Source: Isoetes taiwanensis | Lineage: Eukaryota > Streptophyta > Lycopodiopsida > Isoetales > Isoetaceae | Assembly: GCA_021234155.1 (NCBI GenBank) | Contig: JAJEKV010000005.1 | Location: 19,392,089-19,456,088, forward strand | Reading direction: 5' to 3' | Length of the DNA stretch: 64,000 bases | Shown: positions 22,703 to 34,194 of the stretch, piece after piece | How positions within the stretch are numbered: the first letter of the stretch is position 1 | Layout: the number at the start of each line of letters is the position of its first letter | The notes under the pieces: generated by a model | What the model saw: only the letters and a program-made list of their open reading frames with translations | Database searches by the model: none | Told to the model about the DNA's origin: nothing | Translations under genes and position numbers: made by a program

Positions 22703-24495
22703 CCCCAGGTTAACTCTGAAGACCTTGCTTCATATATAGATAATACATCAATTATGGCTAATCGGTTCGTGTATTTTCCCCATGAATTCCAATTGGAGTC
22801 TCTATCACAACTCCTAGATTGTTGATTCTCTTGCTCTAAGCATTATGAAAAATCCTCAGCCAAATCCAGGATAAGCTTTCTTTTTTATATTATCACACAA
22901 AATACCAATAGCATATCACTTAAGAATGGCATTGTATGGGCAAAATACAGTACAACTTTTAGTGTACAATAGCAGTTCCCCAATGCTTGTGTAGCTGCCC
23001 TTGTTAATGTTATAGTCTAAACCAGCAAGTAAATGCATCTAGAGTCTTATGCATTTCACTTTTCTTAAATATTTATCCAGTATATTCATTTCCTTTTATG
23101 TTGGTACTTTGTGCATAGTTTTGCACTAAGCTTTACTATTCATAATGTCTGAAACATCATGGGTTTCGAAGTTCTCTTGATACTGCATATAAAGATCCAG
23201 CAAAGTTGTTGGAATAACAGATCATTACATAAATAATGTGGGGAGGTTTGCCAGGCATGCAGAAACTAAGGTTGCTTCTTGTGTCAAGGTAATGCTGCAA
23301 ATGCAAAGGTTAAATGATGTTCTCCACTAGGGTTAAATAAGTTTCAAGAGTTTGTTTTTTTTTTGAACCATTGGAATGGTCAATGGTCAATAAGCCCGTT
23401 TTTGTTATTACGCCTGTGGGATAATTCGTGAGCCGAAATCTCTGGGAAGGAAAGTCTATCTAATCCGAATCTGCAAGTTTGTCGGTCGACTTCTTGATAT
23501 ATAGATGAATACAACGGGCAGCTAACAAGGAGAGCAAGCGGACGGATCCATTCATCATCAGTTTGGTTCGGAATAGCTGAAGATCTGATTGATCAAAGTT
23601 GCTCGAATTTTCACTACAGTGTTTTTCATGTTATTGTCCATTCTATTGAATATTTGAATAGAACTTCTCTAGTTCTAAAAGTTGGTTTGGATATTTCATG
23701 TGACAATACATTTGAAAGTTATTGTGAACACTTAGATTGAGTTGGCAACAAGTATATTGTTGATTGAAACAAATTGAAAATTAACAAAAGTTATACATCA
23801 CAAAAAATATAGGAAGTTTTTCTGATCCGTCTTCTTACACATTTTACTGCTTACTTGGGTTAGCCCTCCTTTTTTTACCAAATGTATTGCTAATATGGGT
23901 CTGTTTAGGTACAGGTAGCCGGGGATTCTTCTACCTCGTCTACTTTGCATCAACTTGGGAATATGAATGTTGATCTGAAATACTCAGAGATGTGCATCTA
24001 CAACAAAAAAATGCTTTTTGACGATGTCTTATCTGTCAAGAATGGCTTTAGATTTTGGGACTCAAAATCATATTTAAGCTATTCAGGTGTTGTATCACTT
24101 TCCAAAAATAGTCTGCATTAAGCGTAATACTCCCTTTGAGATCTGATATTTTATGCCCTTACTATAAAAAGCATGTTGTTTTTACACCTATATTTTAGTT
24201 CCTATTTCTAACAAGGTTACTGCTTTGAAATTACTGCTTATAAACATATGTACTTGATTTTCTGCTACTCTGCTATATCAATATTATTGAGAAAATGTTT
24301 TAAAAGATCCTGACACTGCTCTGTTTGTTTTATCCTTGTTTTAAAATATTCGTGTTAAAATACACCTAGATAGTTATATGGCAATAAATTTTAACATCTG
24401 GTCTGAGCATTGGATTCTTAATAATAGTAGAAGGTACTGGCATTGATCTTTTAAAGCAACAAGTTACAGTCCACATGTATCTAAACCAAATTGGA

Positions 24496-24522
24496 TCTAT
24501 TTAACATCTAAAGGGAATGGAT

Positions 24523-24525
<3 letters not shown>
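24496..24525. repeat. 30-bp direct repeat, left copy (probable LINE target-site duplication)
   Basis: Begins tctatttaacatctaaaggg and ends immediately where the (GATA)n tail starts. It matches 42816-42845 at 27 of 30 positions. Confidence 0.75.

Positions 24526-24605
<80 letters not shown>
24526..24605. repeat. (GATA)20 microsatellite forming the LINE 3' tail
   Basis: Twenty perfect GATA units, followed directly by the LINE 3' untranslated region. On the LINE sense strand this is a (TATC)n tail, in the position where other LINEs carry poly-A or short simple repeats. Confidence 0.9.
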
Positions 24606-24847
24606 CATTATTGTCCCTTGTGCCCTGAGGCCCGTGGACTTATGTAGCATGGGCGAGCTCCCTGATGGGCGCTACTAGCACATCATGCTGGTTTACAATG
24701 TAACCTTTTCTGAAGGCTTCACTTTTCTCTATTAATACCGGCACCACCCCGCTTTGGATCGGCTTCAAGGCCGTGCACGGGTGCGTCGTTATCAATCAGC
24801 TTTGAGCTGAGCATTTCAGGGCGAGTATGGTGCGCCTCTCAGGCGGT

Positions 24848-26313
24848 TCATAACAGAAGCCCTTTTTCTTTATGTACTTCCCGGTGCCTTGCTGTCATTT
24901 CCCGTATTGCGTCTGCCAGATCCCTCATTGTTTCTGACCTTGCCATCATGGTGTGTACAGGCTGACCCCACCTTACATTTCTGTACTTGTTCCTGATGTC
25001 TTCATATACCGGGCATTCATTTAGCATACGATTTTCATTTTCCACTTCCCCTCTGTTACAAATTCTGCATATCCGATCCTCTTTGTCTATTCTCCGCCAT
25101 CTGTCCTTTTCGATTCTTAGGTCATGGCTTCCCATTCTGAATCTTGCTAGGATATCCTTCCTGGCTTTCCCTAGTAAATTATCCTGATACATCTGCTGTC
25201 CTATCTGCTATTCCGGGTTGAATACTGTCATAAGCCATATTGTCTTGGGCCCCGTGTGTTTTTGCAGCCAAGCTTGCGTAGCTTTGTTTGCCCATTCATC
25301 ATTCCATTCTCCTTCACTAATGGGGTCGCTCAGGTTCATCCCCATTTTTCTTGTCCACATTGCTACATCCCTAAACCAATTGTTGCTCTCGATTATGTGG
25401 GCTTTCGTTGATTCACTGATCGCGATATTCGCTAACTTATTTGGTTTTCCACCTGCATTGTTTCTTATGAGATATCTGATGGTTTTTTCCCATGCCCTTA
25501 CTTCCATCGGTTTATGCCCCATCTCATATACTATGGTTGTTTGTGGTGTATTCGTTCTCAGCTTGAATTCCTGTTTATGCCATTGCCTGTAAATTCCTTC
25601 CTGCTTCCCCCATTTCTTCTCTGTCAGCCCCGGTCCCCAGGCCTCTGCTCCATATAGTTGTGTAGTTGCAACTACTGCGCTGAACAAATAGCATTTGATT
25701 TCCCAGTTTATTATCCTGCTTTTGTTGCAGAAGTTTTTCATATTGTAGTAACTTCCGATGGTTGTTTGGAATCTTGTATATGCCCCTTTAGCCCATTTCC
25801 CTATGCCGTGCGCGTCGTATCCCAGAACCTATATTCTGTTGATTCCTCTAGCTCTGTTCCCAAATATCTAAATGGTTTGTGTCTATTTTTGTGGCCGAAA
25901 AAGACTATTTTAGTTTTCGCGAGATTAAGCTGACCACCGTCTTTTTCGCGAAGCTTTCCAACGGTTTGATGCTTTGTGCATCCCCTTGTTTTTTGTGGCC
26001 ATCATGCTCAGGTCATCTGCATATAGCATGATGGGTACTTTGGTGCCCCCTAGTATAGGGGCATCTCTGTCCCCTTGCTGTTCTGCTAAAAAATCCTGTA
26101 ATGCATCTATGTATATTCCAAACAGTGTGGGGGATAGTGGGCACCCCTGCTTGACTCCCGTGTCGCAATCTATCGCTTTCCCTTCTTCTTCCATTTTCGC
26201 ATATACATTATAGTATAATCTTGCAATTGCCCCTATCATATCTAAAAGTCTTTGTATTAGCTTTTCCCTCGGAGCTGTGTCAAAAGCTTTCCTAAAGTCC
26301 ACAAAGCAGCATA
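24848..26313 (-). pseudogene. LINE ORF2, C-terminal part: RT palm to Cys motif
   Basis: Minus-strand frame after the CACTA insertion. It carries VDFRKAFDTAPREKL (RT motif A), GVKQGCPLSPTLFGIYID (motif B), LYADDLSMMA (motif C, YADD) and then KTKIVFFG after a frameshift near 25.95 kb. Further left are a long alpha-helical region and CRICNRGEVENENRMLNEC, the C-terminal Cys motif with Asn where His is usual. An in-frame TAG interrupts near 25208, and another shift lies near 25.85 kb. The enzyme would copy LINE RNA at a nicked target. This copy cannot do so. Confidence 0.9.
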
Positions 26314-26316
26314 TTA

Positions 26317-27040
26317 CACTACTACAGAATAGGCAGTTTGCGACGTCTTAGCGACGTAACGAGGACATCAAACGTCACATGCACACGCTTTAATAATATT
26401 TCCCGCTCGTAGCAAATGACGTCGCCGTGGATTCGTCGCAGCGCGATGTCACGTCGCATGTGCAATGTATTAGCGACGTCATGGACGTCCCAAATATGTA
26501 CAAAATATGTTCTTAAAACGTTTTACAGACATTGCTCATATGTTGCTAAGACGTACATATATGTGCGCCCAAAATATTTTTCATAGACTTGAACCCCTCA
26601 CCTCTGGCTAACAAACCTGAGGCCTTACCGACACCTCAATAACTCATATTTGTATTTATTTCGTATTTATTCTTTAAGTCGCAATGAGACGTTGCAGTTG
26701 CGACGTTTCACGCTGTAATGACGTTGCACTTGCGACGTGATACATCGCTAGTGCGGCGTGGCACGTAGTAGGCCATTGCGATGTCTGGCCAGACGTTCCA
26801 ACTGTGACGTCTGACGTTCTACTTGCGATGTCATTTGAATTTTTTGCAACGTCGTAGGAACGTACTCGATTTTTGCCATTGCGACGTCTGACCAGACGTT
26901 CCAACTGTGACGTGGGACGTTCTATATGCGACGTCGTTTAAATTTTGTGCGATGTCATGGGAACGTGCGCGATTTTTGCGACGTGGACGTTTCATATACG
27001 TCGCAAACTGACGTCGCAAACAACCCATCCTCTAGTAGTG
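26317..27040. mobile_element. Non-autonomous CACTA element (724 bp)
   Basis: The ends are CACTACTACAG and CTAGTAGTG, so the CACTA-type termini are inverted, and they are flanked by a 3-bp TTA duplication (26314-26316 and 27041-27043). Just inside are the subterminal inverted motifs TTTGCGACGTC and GACGTCGCAAA, and CGACGT-type motifs recur throughout in both orientations, as expected of En/Spm transposase-binding regions. No transposase is encoded. It sits inside the LINE RT, and the LINE frame resumes across it. Confidence 0.92.
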
Positions 27041-28202
27041 TTACTTTCTTCCCCTGATTTCTATTCTGTTCTACGAATATCCTGAGGGTCACTAGGTGAT
27101 CCGTAGTTGAGTGTTCCGGCCTGAACCTTGCCTGTCCCTGTGCTCTCCGGTTCCCTCCCTCTGCCCATTGCTTCAGCTTATTGTCTAAAACTTTTCCAAA
27201 CCATTTTGCGAAAATGGAACTCACCATTATGGTTCTGTAATTTCCAGGTTCATGTCTGCTCCCTCCCTTGTATAGGGGTGTCACCCTGTTATACGCCCAT
27301 CTTGCTGGGAGTTTTGTGTGTATGATGCCGTTGAAGATATCCGTCACCTGTTTCCCTATTGCTGTATCTGCACATTTTAATAATTCCACTGTTAACCCAT
27401 ATAGGTCTGGGGCTTTGTTATTGGCCATTCTATTTAGTGTCATCATCACTTCCTGTGTGCTAAAACACGGCTTGTCCATCCCTTGTAACTCTGGTATTGG
27501 TGCCGGAGATGCTCCGATCTTATACAATTTCTCCAGGCATCTCTCCCACCCGTCTGCCCCAATATCGTCTTGCGCGCTACCATTTTTCTGATTCCCTTGT
27601 CCTTTTCCTTTAAATCCTTTCCAGAATTTTCGGGGTTGCTTTTTCAGGAGTTTAGCCAGTCCCCACTGGTGTTGTACCAAGTTTTTATTTCTCTTTGCCT
27701 TCAGCATCTTCAGATATACTGTTTTCTCGGTTTGATATGCCTCCCTTCCTCTCTGCTCTATGACCTTTCTTTTCTGTTCTCTGCACTCATTGTCGTACCA
27801 ACTCAAGGCCTTGAACGCATCCTTCCCCCTTTTTCTTCTTCTCTTCCAAAAACTTCCGTTGCTACTTTCACTGTTATATCATTAAGCCTGTCTCCATTTT
27901 CGTCTGCCCTGTGTGCCTCCCAGTTCCATTTTCCCATTTCTTCTTTGACGTACTGCACAAATACATCTACATGCTTCTCTTGGAACTGTATTTTCAGTTT
28001 CCTGTTAACTTCCTCTGTTTCTTGTTGTCTGTCGTTCGAGGTGTATTCATCCCCCGTAAGTGTCAACTGTATGGGTCTGTGGCTCTCCCTTTTCCCAATT
28101 GGCCATTCTAGAAGCATGAATCCCGATACTATCTCCGCTGCATTGTCATTCATTATCACATAGTCCACTATACTCTTCCTGTGTGCATTCTGGCTCGTGT
28201 AC
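27041..28202 (-). pseudogene. LINE ORF2, middle part: end of endonuclease, linker, RT fingers
   Basis: The minus strand carries VDYVIMNDNA (end of the endonuclease), then a charged linker, then RT N-terminal signatures NRMANNKAPDLYGLTVELLK, VTPLYKGG and NYRTIMVSSIFAKWFGKVL, up to FVEQNRNQGKKV at the CACTA border. A frameshift occurs near 27.80-27.83 kb at an A/G-rich run. The chromovirus insertion at 28203 separates this from the endonuclease part. The frame is unchanged because the insertion plus duplication is 5997 nt, a multiple of three. Confidence 0.9.
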
Positions 28203-29149
28203 TGTTACATGTGCTTCCAGGGGTGGCCGTTTTTACGGACTCCTGACGGATATCCATGAGCAAGGGGGTACCGTCGATAGCATGCCAGGGGTATAGTGGC
28301 TATGCGGCGGACCATAAGCCCGTAATCGGGCTATGGGGACGTTTCGAGGCTAGCAAAGTTGGCCTTAGGAGCACAACATTTAATGTTAGCAATAAAACAT
28401 TAGCTAAGCTAAGGTGGGACATTAAAATAAATGTTAATGTACCCATGTGGCACCTTATGGTTGGTGGGGATTAGACCAATCAGAAAAAGGGGCAAAAGGC
28501 TCGAAGCTTTTTGGGTTGGGGCTGATATCAAGCAATATGAGGGGCAGCCAAGCTATCTACGCTCAGATTCAGCCATGCCTGAGCATGAAAGCCACCTGTA
28601 AGTGGTCGGATCTGCATGAGAAGCCATGCAGCAAGGGATTCGGCCCTATTTAAGGGCTGATAACTCGATTTGGAGGAGACCCACGAATTGATAAAGGCTT
28701 GAAATTTGCTGTTTTGTTGCTGCTACAGACCAGCCAAGTAGTCTTTGGTATTATCTAGCCAAATCCGACCTATTTGAGCAGGGTTTTGGTCCCTGAAGCA
28801 TCCTGGGGGTGGCTGGATATCAGAGAAGCAATCCGGGCTGAATTCCTGCAGATCCTTGCAAGAGATTCACTTGTAATTGGAGTGCAACGGTGTGGGTTAC
28901 ATTGGCTGCAGTATTGCTTGCAAGAGTGTGCTTGCATCAAGGAATTATCTCAGGGAGATAATTCACTGATCCTTGTGTGCAAAGGATCATTCGATTCTTT
29001 TGGAAAGGATCAAGAGGAATCCAGGCTTCCTGATTAGTCTCTAGAAGGCTAATCCCATCGGTCGTGGGGAACTCTGGGAGTTCGTGGAGTGGGCGGTAGA
29101 CCGTTGGCCTTTCCCCATTGTTGGGAAACTGCAGAATTGCTGCGTGACA
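28203..29149 (+). repeat. 5' LTR of the chromovirus element
   Basis: 947 bp, starting TGTTACA and ending TGACA. Compared with the 3' LTR it has a few extra bases near 28352 (gcaaagttggcc). A TATA-like ccctatttaagg stretch near 28645 may be the promoter. Confidence 0.95.
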
Positions 29150-29153
29150 ATTT

Positions 29154-29165
29154 TGGTATCAGAGC
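29154..29165 (+). other. Primer-binding site (tRNA-iMet type)
   Basis: Reads TGGTATCAGAGC, the usual plant initiator-methionine tRNA complement, five bases after the 5' LTR end. Confidence 0.93.
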
Positions 29166-29168
29166 ATA

Positions 29169-30530
29169 ATGGCAGATCAGGGACCTGAGAATGTTTCTGA
29201 GAATGTTTCAGCAGGTATGGGGCAGCCAGTGGATGGCATGCCAGATGTTCACCCTGCTGATGAAGGAATACTGCCAGCTTTGCAGGACATCCATCTGGAT
29301 GATGATCTGCCTGAATTTGAATTCGAGGCAGAGGTTGAGGTGGCCAAGGAAGATGGCGCCAGAAATGAAACTCAGGAAGTGGTTACCAAGGAGAATGATC
29401 CTCAGGGAGGAGAACCTCAGCCAGGTAACATAAACCCTTCCATAGAATACCCTCAGGGGCAAAACAATGCAACTGAGGAACCATTGAAACGGAGATTCCA
29501 TCAGATCAATGAAGAGTTTGAGAAAACTCGTAAAGAGCAAAAATTACTCAAGGAAATTTTGGGAAAATTTCAAGAGCAGTTGAGCACTTGGGCTTCCGAG
29601 GGAAATGCCCGAGAACAACGTCTGATGTCCACCATGGAAAAGTACTTGCAGGAAGCAAGAGGTGCTGCCGTAGGCCTGGGGTCAAGCAGAGAACCTAGAA
29701 ATGATGCTGTTGGAGGGGTTAATAGCAGGCAACTTGGAGTTGCAACCGAGATCCCTCAAGTAAACATAGAGAATCATGAAGGTAATAACCCTTCTGAAGA
29801 TTCTCTGGGAGAATTGTCAGAAGAAGAGATCAAGTCTCTTGAACGGGTTAAAATGCCAGATTTCTATGGGAAGGATGTTACTCCAGAGCAAGCCATGCTC
29901 TGGTTTAACCAAATGAAGCTTTATTTTGCGGCAACAAAGAAAAGCGAGCCTGCTTTATTGTATGCCACATTGAAGCTTAAGGGTCGAGCAGCCGAATGGT
30001 GGGATACCCATACTGAAGATGGACGAAAGCTACGCACTAGGGCTGAATTTTGTAAGCTATTCAGGCAAGAGTATGCTCCCCACTATGACCGGCGACATGC
30101 CTTGATACAGTTGAAAGAAACTATGCAGACTGGGACTCTGCAAGATTATGTGGCAGAATTGCGAGCGTTGTTCTCGCGTTTGCCAGAATTGACAATCGGA
30201 ATGAGGGTTGATCATTTTGTGAATGGGCTAAAGGATGCCAATATTCAAAAGCATATGCTTCAAGTCAAGCCTGCGAGTTTTGAGCTTGCAGTAGAACTGG
30301 CTAGGAAGCTGGTTGGTAGGGAGGAATCCCGTAAAGCCCAAAGAATTGCTGAATGGAAGGCAAGGAGGAACGGGGGTGCCTCTTAGACTGGGTCACCTTC
30401 CAAAAAGCAAAAGAAAAATCCGGCTAAGGAAAAGCGGATGGATAAGCCTAAGGAGGCTAGTGCTAAAACTAAAACATCCAAAGGATGTTATAACTGTGGC
30501 ATTGTGGGCCATTATGCTCGAGACTGTACA
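29169..30530 (+). pseudogene. Chromovirus gag with zinc knuckle
   Basis: It opens at ATG 29169, three bases after the primer region. An acidic N-terminus of about 110 residues is followed by a helical segment and the retrotransposon gag domain (MPDFYGKDVTPEQAMLWFNQ ... GRAAEWWDTHTEDG ... FCKLFRQEYAPHYDRR). TAG at 30384-30386 interrupts, but the frame continues to the zinc knuckle CYNCGIVGHYARDC, encoded from 30486. Gag packages the element RNA into particles. A shift in an A-run near 30535 then moves the reading to the protease frame. Confidence 0.92.
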
Positions 30531-30539
30531 AAAGCCACA

Positions 30540-31236
30540 AAAAGATAAGAAGGTTTTAGCAGGTACCTCCAAGGGTGAGACGGAGGTGAAATCATTGTCG
30601 ATGATTGCTCGTGAAGAGGATATGGTAAGTCCTACACAAGCTTATGCCAATAATGTGATAAGGTTGTTAAAAAGGATCAATGGTAAGGACTTGATTGTCT
30701 TGATTGATTCTGGAAGTACTCACAACTTTATTTCTGCAGATGTGGTAGAGGAGCTGGGCTTGAGCCTAAGCGAGGTGCATCCTTATGTTATTGAGACTGC
30801 GGCTAAGTCCCAGACTCAGCACCATCATCAACAAGCGCGGGGCATTCGTTTAAAGTTGGTGGATAAGGAAACTCGTGATGCTGCCTCTATGGTCATTGAT
30901 TTTGATATTGCTAAGCTAAACCGCTACGATGTGATTCTGGGAATCCAATGGTTGCAAAAAGCTCAGCCAATCATTGTATGGCCATCCCATACTGTAATGA
31001 TCAAAATTTCACCTAAGAAAACAATTACTCTCCATGGCTTACCTTATGTAGGACCTGGAAAATTGTTGTCTGCCACTGAGGCAAAGCGATGTTTTCAAGT
31101 TAATAAAGATAGCTTTTTCTTGATGTATATTATGCATGATGATAACATGGTTGTGTCTTGTAATTATATAGATGTAAACAGTGAACTAGGTTCAGATGTA
31201 AATCAAGAATTACGAAATCTTTTGGAAAGAATTTAA
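30540..31236 (+). pseudogene. Chromovirus aspartic protease region
   Basis: The frame contains LIDSGSTHNFISADVVEELG with the catalytic DSG, then the characteristic YDVILGIQWLQ. It ends in a stop at 31234-31236, a base or so out of phase with the RT that follows ([21 protein letters not shown]). The protease would cut the polyprotein. Confidence 0.9.
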
Positions 31237-31240
31237 AGAC

Positions 31241-31910
31241 ATGTTCCCAGAAGAGTTGCCGAAAGGGCCACCACCTTCTCGGGGAGTTGAGCATGAAATT
31301 GTGCTTGAACCAGGGGTTAAGCCAATGGTGCGTGCTCCATATCGTCTTAGTCCTCTAGAATTAGAGGAAGTCAAGCATCAAGTTAAAGAACTGCTCGCTA
31401 GAGGATTTATTAGGCCTAGTAAATCGCCTTTTGGTCCAGTTTTGCTTGTTAAGAAAAAGGACGAGACTATGCGAATGTGCATAGACTACCGTGCCCTTAA
31501 CAAGGCAACTATCAAAGATAGATATCCATTACCTAGAATAGATGATATTCTAGATCGACTTGGTGGAGCCAAATGGTTCACTAAGATTGATTTACGTAGT
31601 GGATACCATCAAATTAGGATTCGGGAAGGTGATGAACCTAAGACGGCCTTTAGAACTCATCAGGGGCATTATGAGTTCTTAGTGATGCCGTTTGGTCTCA
31701 CAAACGCTCCCGCAACCTTTATGAGGTTGATGAATCAAGTATTCTCGGAATACTTAGATAAGTTGGTTGAGGTGTTTCTCGATGATATACTTGTATATTC
31801 ACAAACACTAGAAGAGCACTTTGCTCATTTGGAGCAAGTATTGCAAACTCTTCGAACTCAGAAACTCTATGCTAAGATATCCAAGTGTGATTTTCTTAAG
31901 CAAACACATT
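31241..31910 (+). pseudogene. Chromovirus reverse transcriptase (truncated)
   Basis: Typical Ty3/gypsy RT blocks occur in order: [91 protein letters not shown], and [10 protein letters not shown] with the catalytic DD. The frame breaks off at [11 protein letters not shown]. Normally the RT connection and RNase H follow here. Confidence 0.95.
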
Positions 31911-33215
31911 CTTTCGGGGGAGGGAAGAGTGTATGTTCCTTTGTACGAAGAATTGCGAGAAGCAATTATCCGTGAGCATCATGACACCCTACAAGATGGG
32001 CATGGGGGTGAATGGAAAACCTATGAGCTGGTTAAAAGGCAATATTATTGGCCGGGGTTGCAAGACCAAGTGAAACAAATGGTTTCACATTGTTTGGTGT
32101 GTCAGACTGTGAAAGCTGACCATGACAAGACCCCGGGCCTATTACAACCCATTCCAGTACCTAATGAAAGGTGGGAATGTGTGAGTGTGGACTTTATAGT
32201 CTCATTACCCGGGACTGCTAAGCAGCACACCCAGATCTTAGTAGTGGTTGATTGCTTGACTAAGTATGTTAAGTTTATATGTCTAAGGGGTGATGCTACG
32301 GGATTCGACGTAGCTGCAGCTTACATGCAGTACGTGTTTCTGACATTTGGGTTTCCGCTATCTATTATAAGCGATAGGGATACCAAGTTCACAGGTCAAT
32401 TTTGGAGAGACCTGATGAAGGGGTTAAAAGTACGGTTGCGTATGAGTAGTGGGAATCATCCGCAGACCGATGGACAAACTGAGAGAATCAACATGATCCT
32501 GGAGGATATGTTGAGAAGTTTTGTTCATGAAAAACAATCTAAGTGGGAGGATTATTTGCCCTACTTGGAATTTGCCTACAACACGGGTATCAAGATGACA
32601 CCTTTTGTGGCTATGATGGGTAGCAAGCCGAGAACTTATGCTGGAATGCACAAGTATCTCAAAGCGGAAGCAGCTGTGAATATGCTGCAGGATATGGATG
32701 CAATACTGCGTCAATGCAAGCGGAATTTGCAGAGGGCTCAGGATCGATATAAGTCTACTGCTAATAAGCATAGACGGGATGTTTTCTATAAAGGAGACTA
32801 TGTCATTTTGAGAGGGGTCTATCCTTCGTCACTAAGGGGGAATGCTTTACGACCTTTAGTGAAAGGATGGGTGCCTAAGCTTACCCCGCGATATGCCGGA
32901 CCCTTTAAAATTCTGAAAAGAATAGGTCCAATGGCATATGAGTTGAGCTTACCACAGGACCTAGGGATCCATCCTGTGTTTCATGTAAGTCAACTGAAGC
33001 GTGCTATACTAGATACGGATAACGTGGTTAGTCCTGAGAGTATACCGCTTGTCTTAAACTCCTCTGTAACGCCAGAACGTCTTTTGGATAAAAGAGTTCG
33101 GCAGCTGCGCAACAGAGATGTTGTAGAACATTTGGTCTTGTGGCAAGGCCAGACTCCCGAGGACGCCACATGGGAGTCGGATGAGTTCGTGCAGCGGTTT
33201 CCTCACCTGAACTAA
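31911..33215 (+). pseudogene. Chromovirus integrase with chromodomain-like C-terminus
   Basis: Starting at [20 protein letters not shown], it carries the HHCC zinc-binding region (HHDTLQDGH ... CLVCQ). The catalytic D, D, E follow in SVDFIVSLPG, IISDRDTKFTGQFW and TDGQTERINMILEDML. The C-terminal end LLDKRVRQLRNRDVVEHLVL...ATWE resembles the chromodomain that directs chromoviruses to chromatin. The frame itself is open from the deletion to the stop at 33213-33215, in a different phase from the RT. Confidence 0.93.
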
Positions 33216-33242
33216 TTAAAATACCTTGAGGACAAGGTCTTA

Positions 33243-33255
33243 GAGGAGGGAGGAA
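33243..33255 (+). other. Polypurine tract before the 3' LTR
   Basis: gaggagggaggaa immediately precedes the LTR start TGTTACA at 33257, the expected plus-strand primer site. Confidence 0.9.
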
Positions 33256-33256
33256 T

Positions 33257-34194
33257 TGTTACAGGTGCTTCCAGGGGTGGTTGTTTTTACGGACTCCTGA
33301 CGGATATCCATGAGCACGGGGGTACCGTCGATAGCATGCCAGGGGTATAGTGGCTATGCGGCAGACCATAAGCCCGTAATCGGGCTATGGGGACGTTTCG
33401 GGACTAGCACTTAGGAGCACAACATTTAATGTTAGCAATAAAACATTAGCTATGCTAAGGTGGGACATTAAAATAAATGTTAATGTACCATGTGGCACCT
33501 TATGGTTGGTGGGGATTAGACCAATCAGAAAAAGGGGCAAAAGGCTCGAAGCTTTTTGGGTTGGGCCTGATATCAAGCAATATGAGGGGCAGCCAAGCTA
33601 TCTATGCTCAGATTCAGCCATGCCTGAGCATGAAAGCCACCTGTAAGTGGTCGGATCTGCATGAGAAGCCATGCAGCAAGGGATTCTGCCCTATTTAAGG
33701 GCTGATAGCTCGATTTGGAGGGGACCCACGAATTGATAAAGGCTTGAAATTTGCTGTTTTGTTGCTGTTACAGACCAGCCAAGTAGTCTTTGGTATTCTC
33801 CAACCAAATCCGACCTGTTTGAGCACGGTTTTGGTCCCTGAAGCACCCTAGGGGTGGCTGGATATCAGGGAAGCAATCCGGAATGAATTCCTGCAGATCC
33901 TTGCAAGAGATTCACTTGTAATTGGAGTGCAACGATGTGGGTTACATTGGCTGCAATATTGCTTGCAAGAGTGTGCTTGCATCAAGGAATTATCTCAGGG
34001 AGATAATTCATTGATCCTTGTGTGCAAAGGATCATTCGATTCTTTTGGAAAGGATCAAGAGGAATCCAGGCTTCCTGATTAGTCTCTAGAAGGCTAATCC
34101 CATCGGTCGTGGGGAACTCTGGGAGTTCGTGAAGTGGGCGGTAGATCGTTGGCCTTTCCCCATTGTTGGGAAACTGCAGAATTGATGCGTGGCA
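33257..34194 (+). repeat. 3' LTR of the chromovirus element
   Basis: 938 bp, starting TGTTACA and ending TGGCA, followed by the target duplication TGTAC. Confidence 0.95.

Larger units (their letters stand above)
20800..24495. other. Long non-coding stretch between coiled-coil pseudogene and LINE block
   Basis: AT-rich, with no frame longer than about 90 codons that shows a motif. It holds two small tandem repeats, listed separately. A part around 21860-22450 has the look of decayed coding or retroelement sequence, but no conserved motif could be read. Confidence 0.5.
28203..34194 (+). mobile_element. Chromovirus (Ty3/gypsy) LTR retrotransposon, RNase H deleted
   Basis: LTRs at 28203-29149 and 33257-34194, target duplication TGTAC (28198-28202 and 34195-34199), a tRNA-iMet primer site after the 5' LTR and a purine tract before the 3' LTR. 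Internal frames encode gag, protease, RT and integrase with a C-terminal chromodomain-like segment. RNase H is missing between RT and integrase. By eye the LTRs differ at about 33 of 940 positions, so the insertion is moderately old but younger than its LINE host. Stops and frameshifts plus the deletion make it defective. Confidence 0.97.

Noticed and set aside
25208-28163. Several plus-strand frames of 100-200 codons
   Set aside because: All lie opposite the LINE ORF2 coding strand, which carries the RT motifs.
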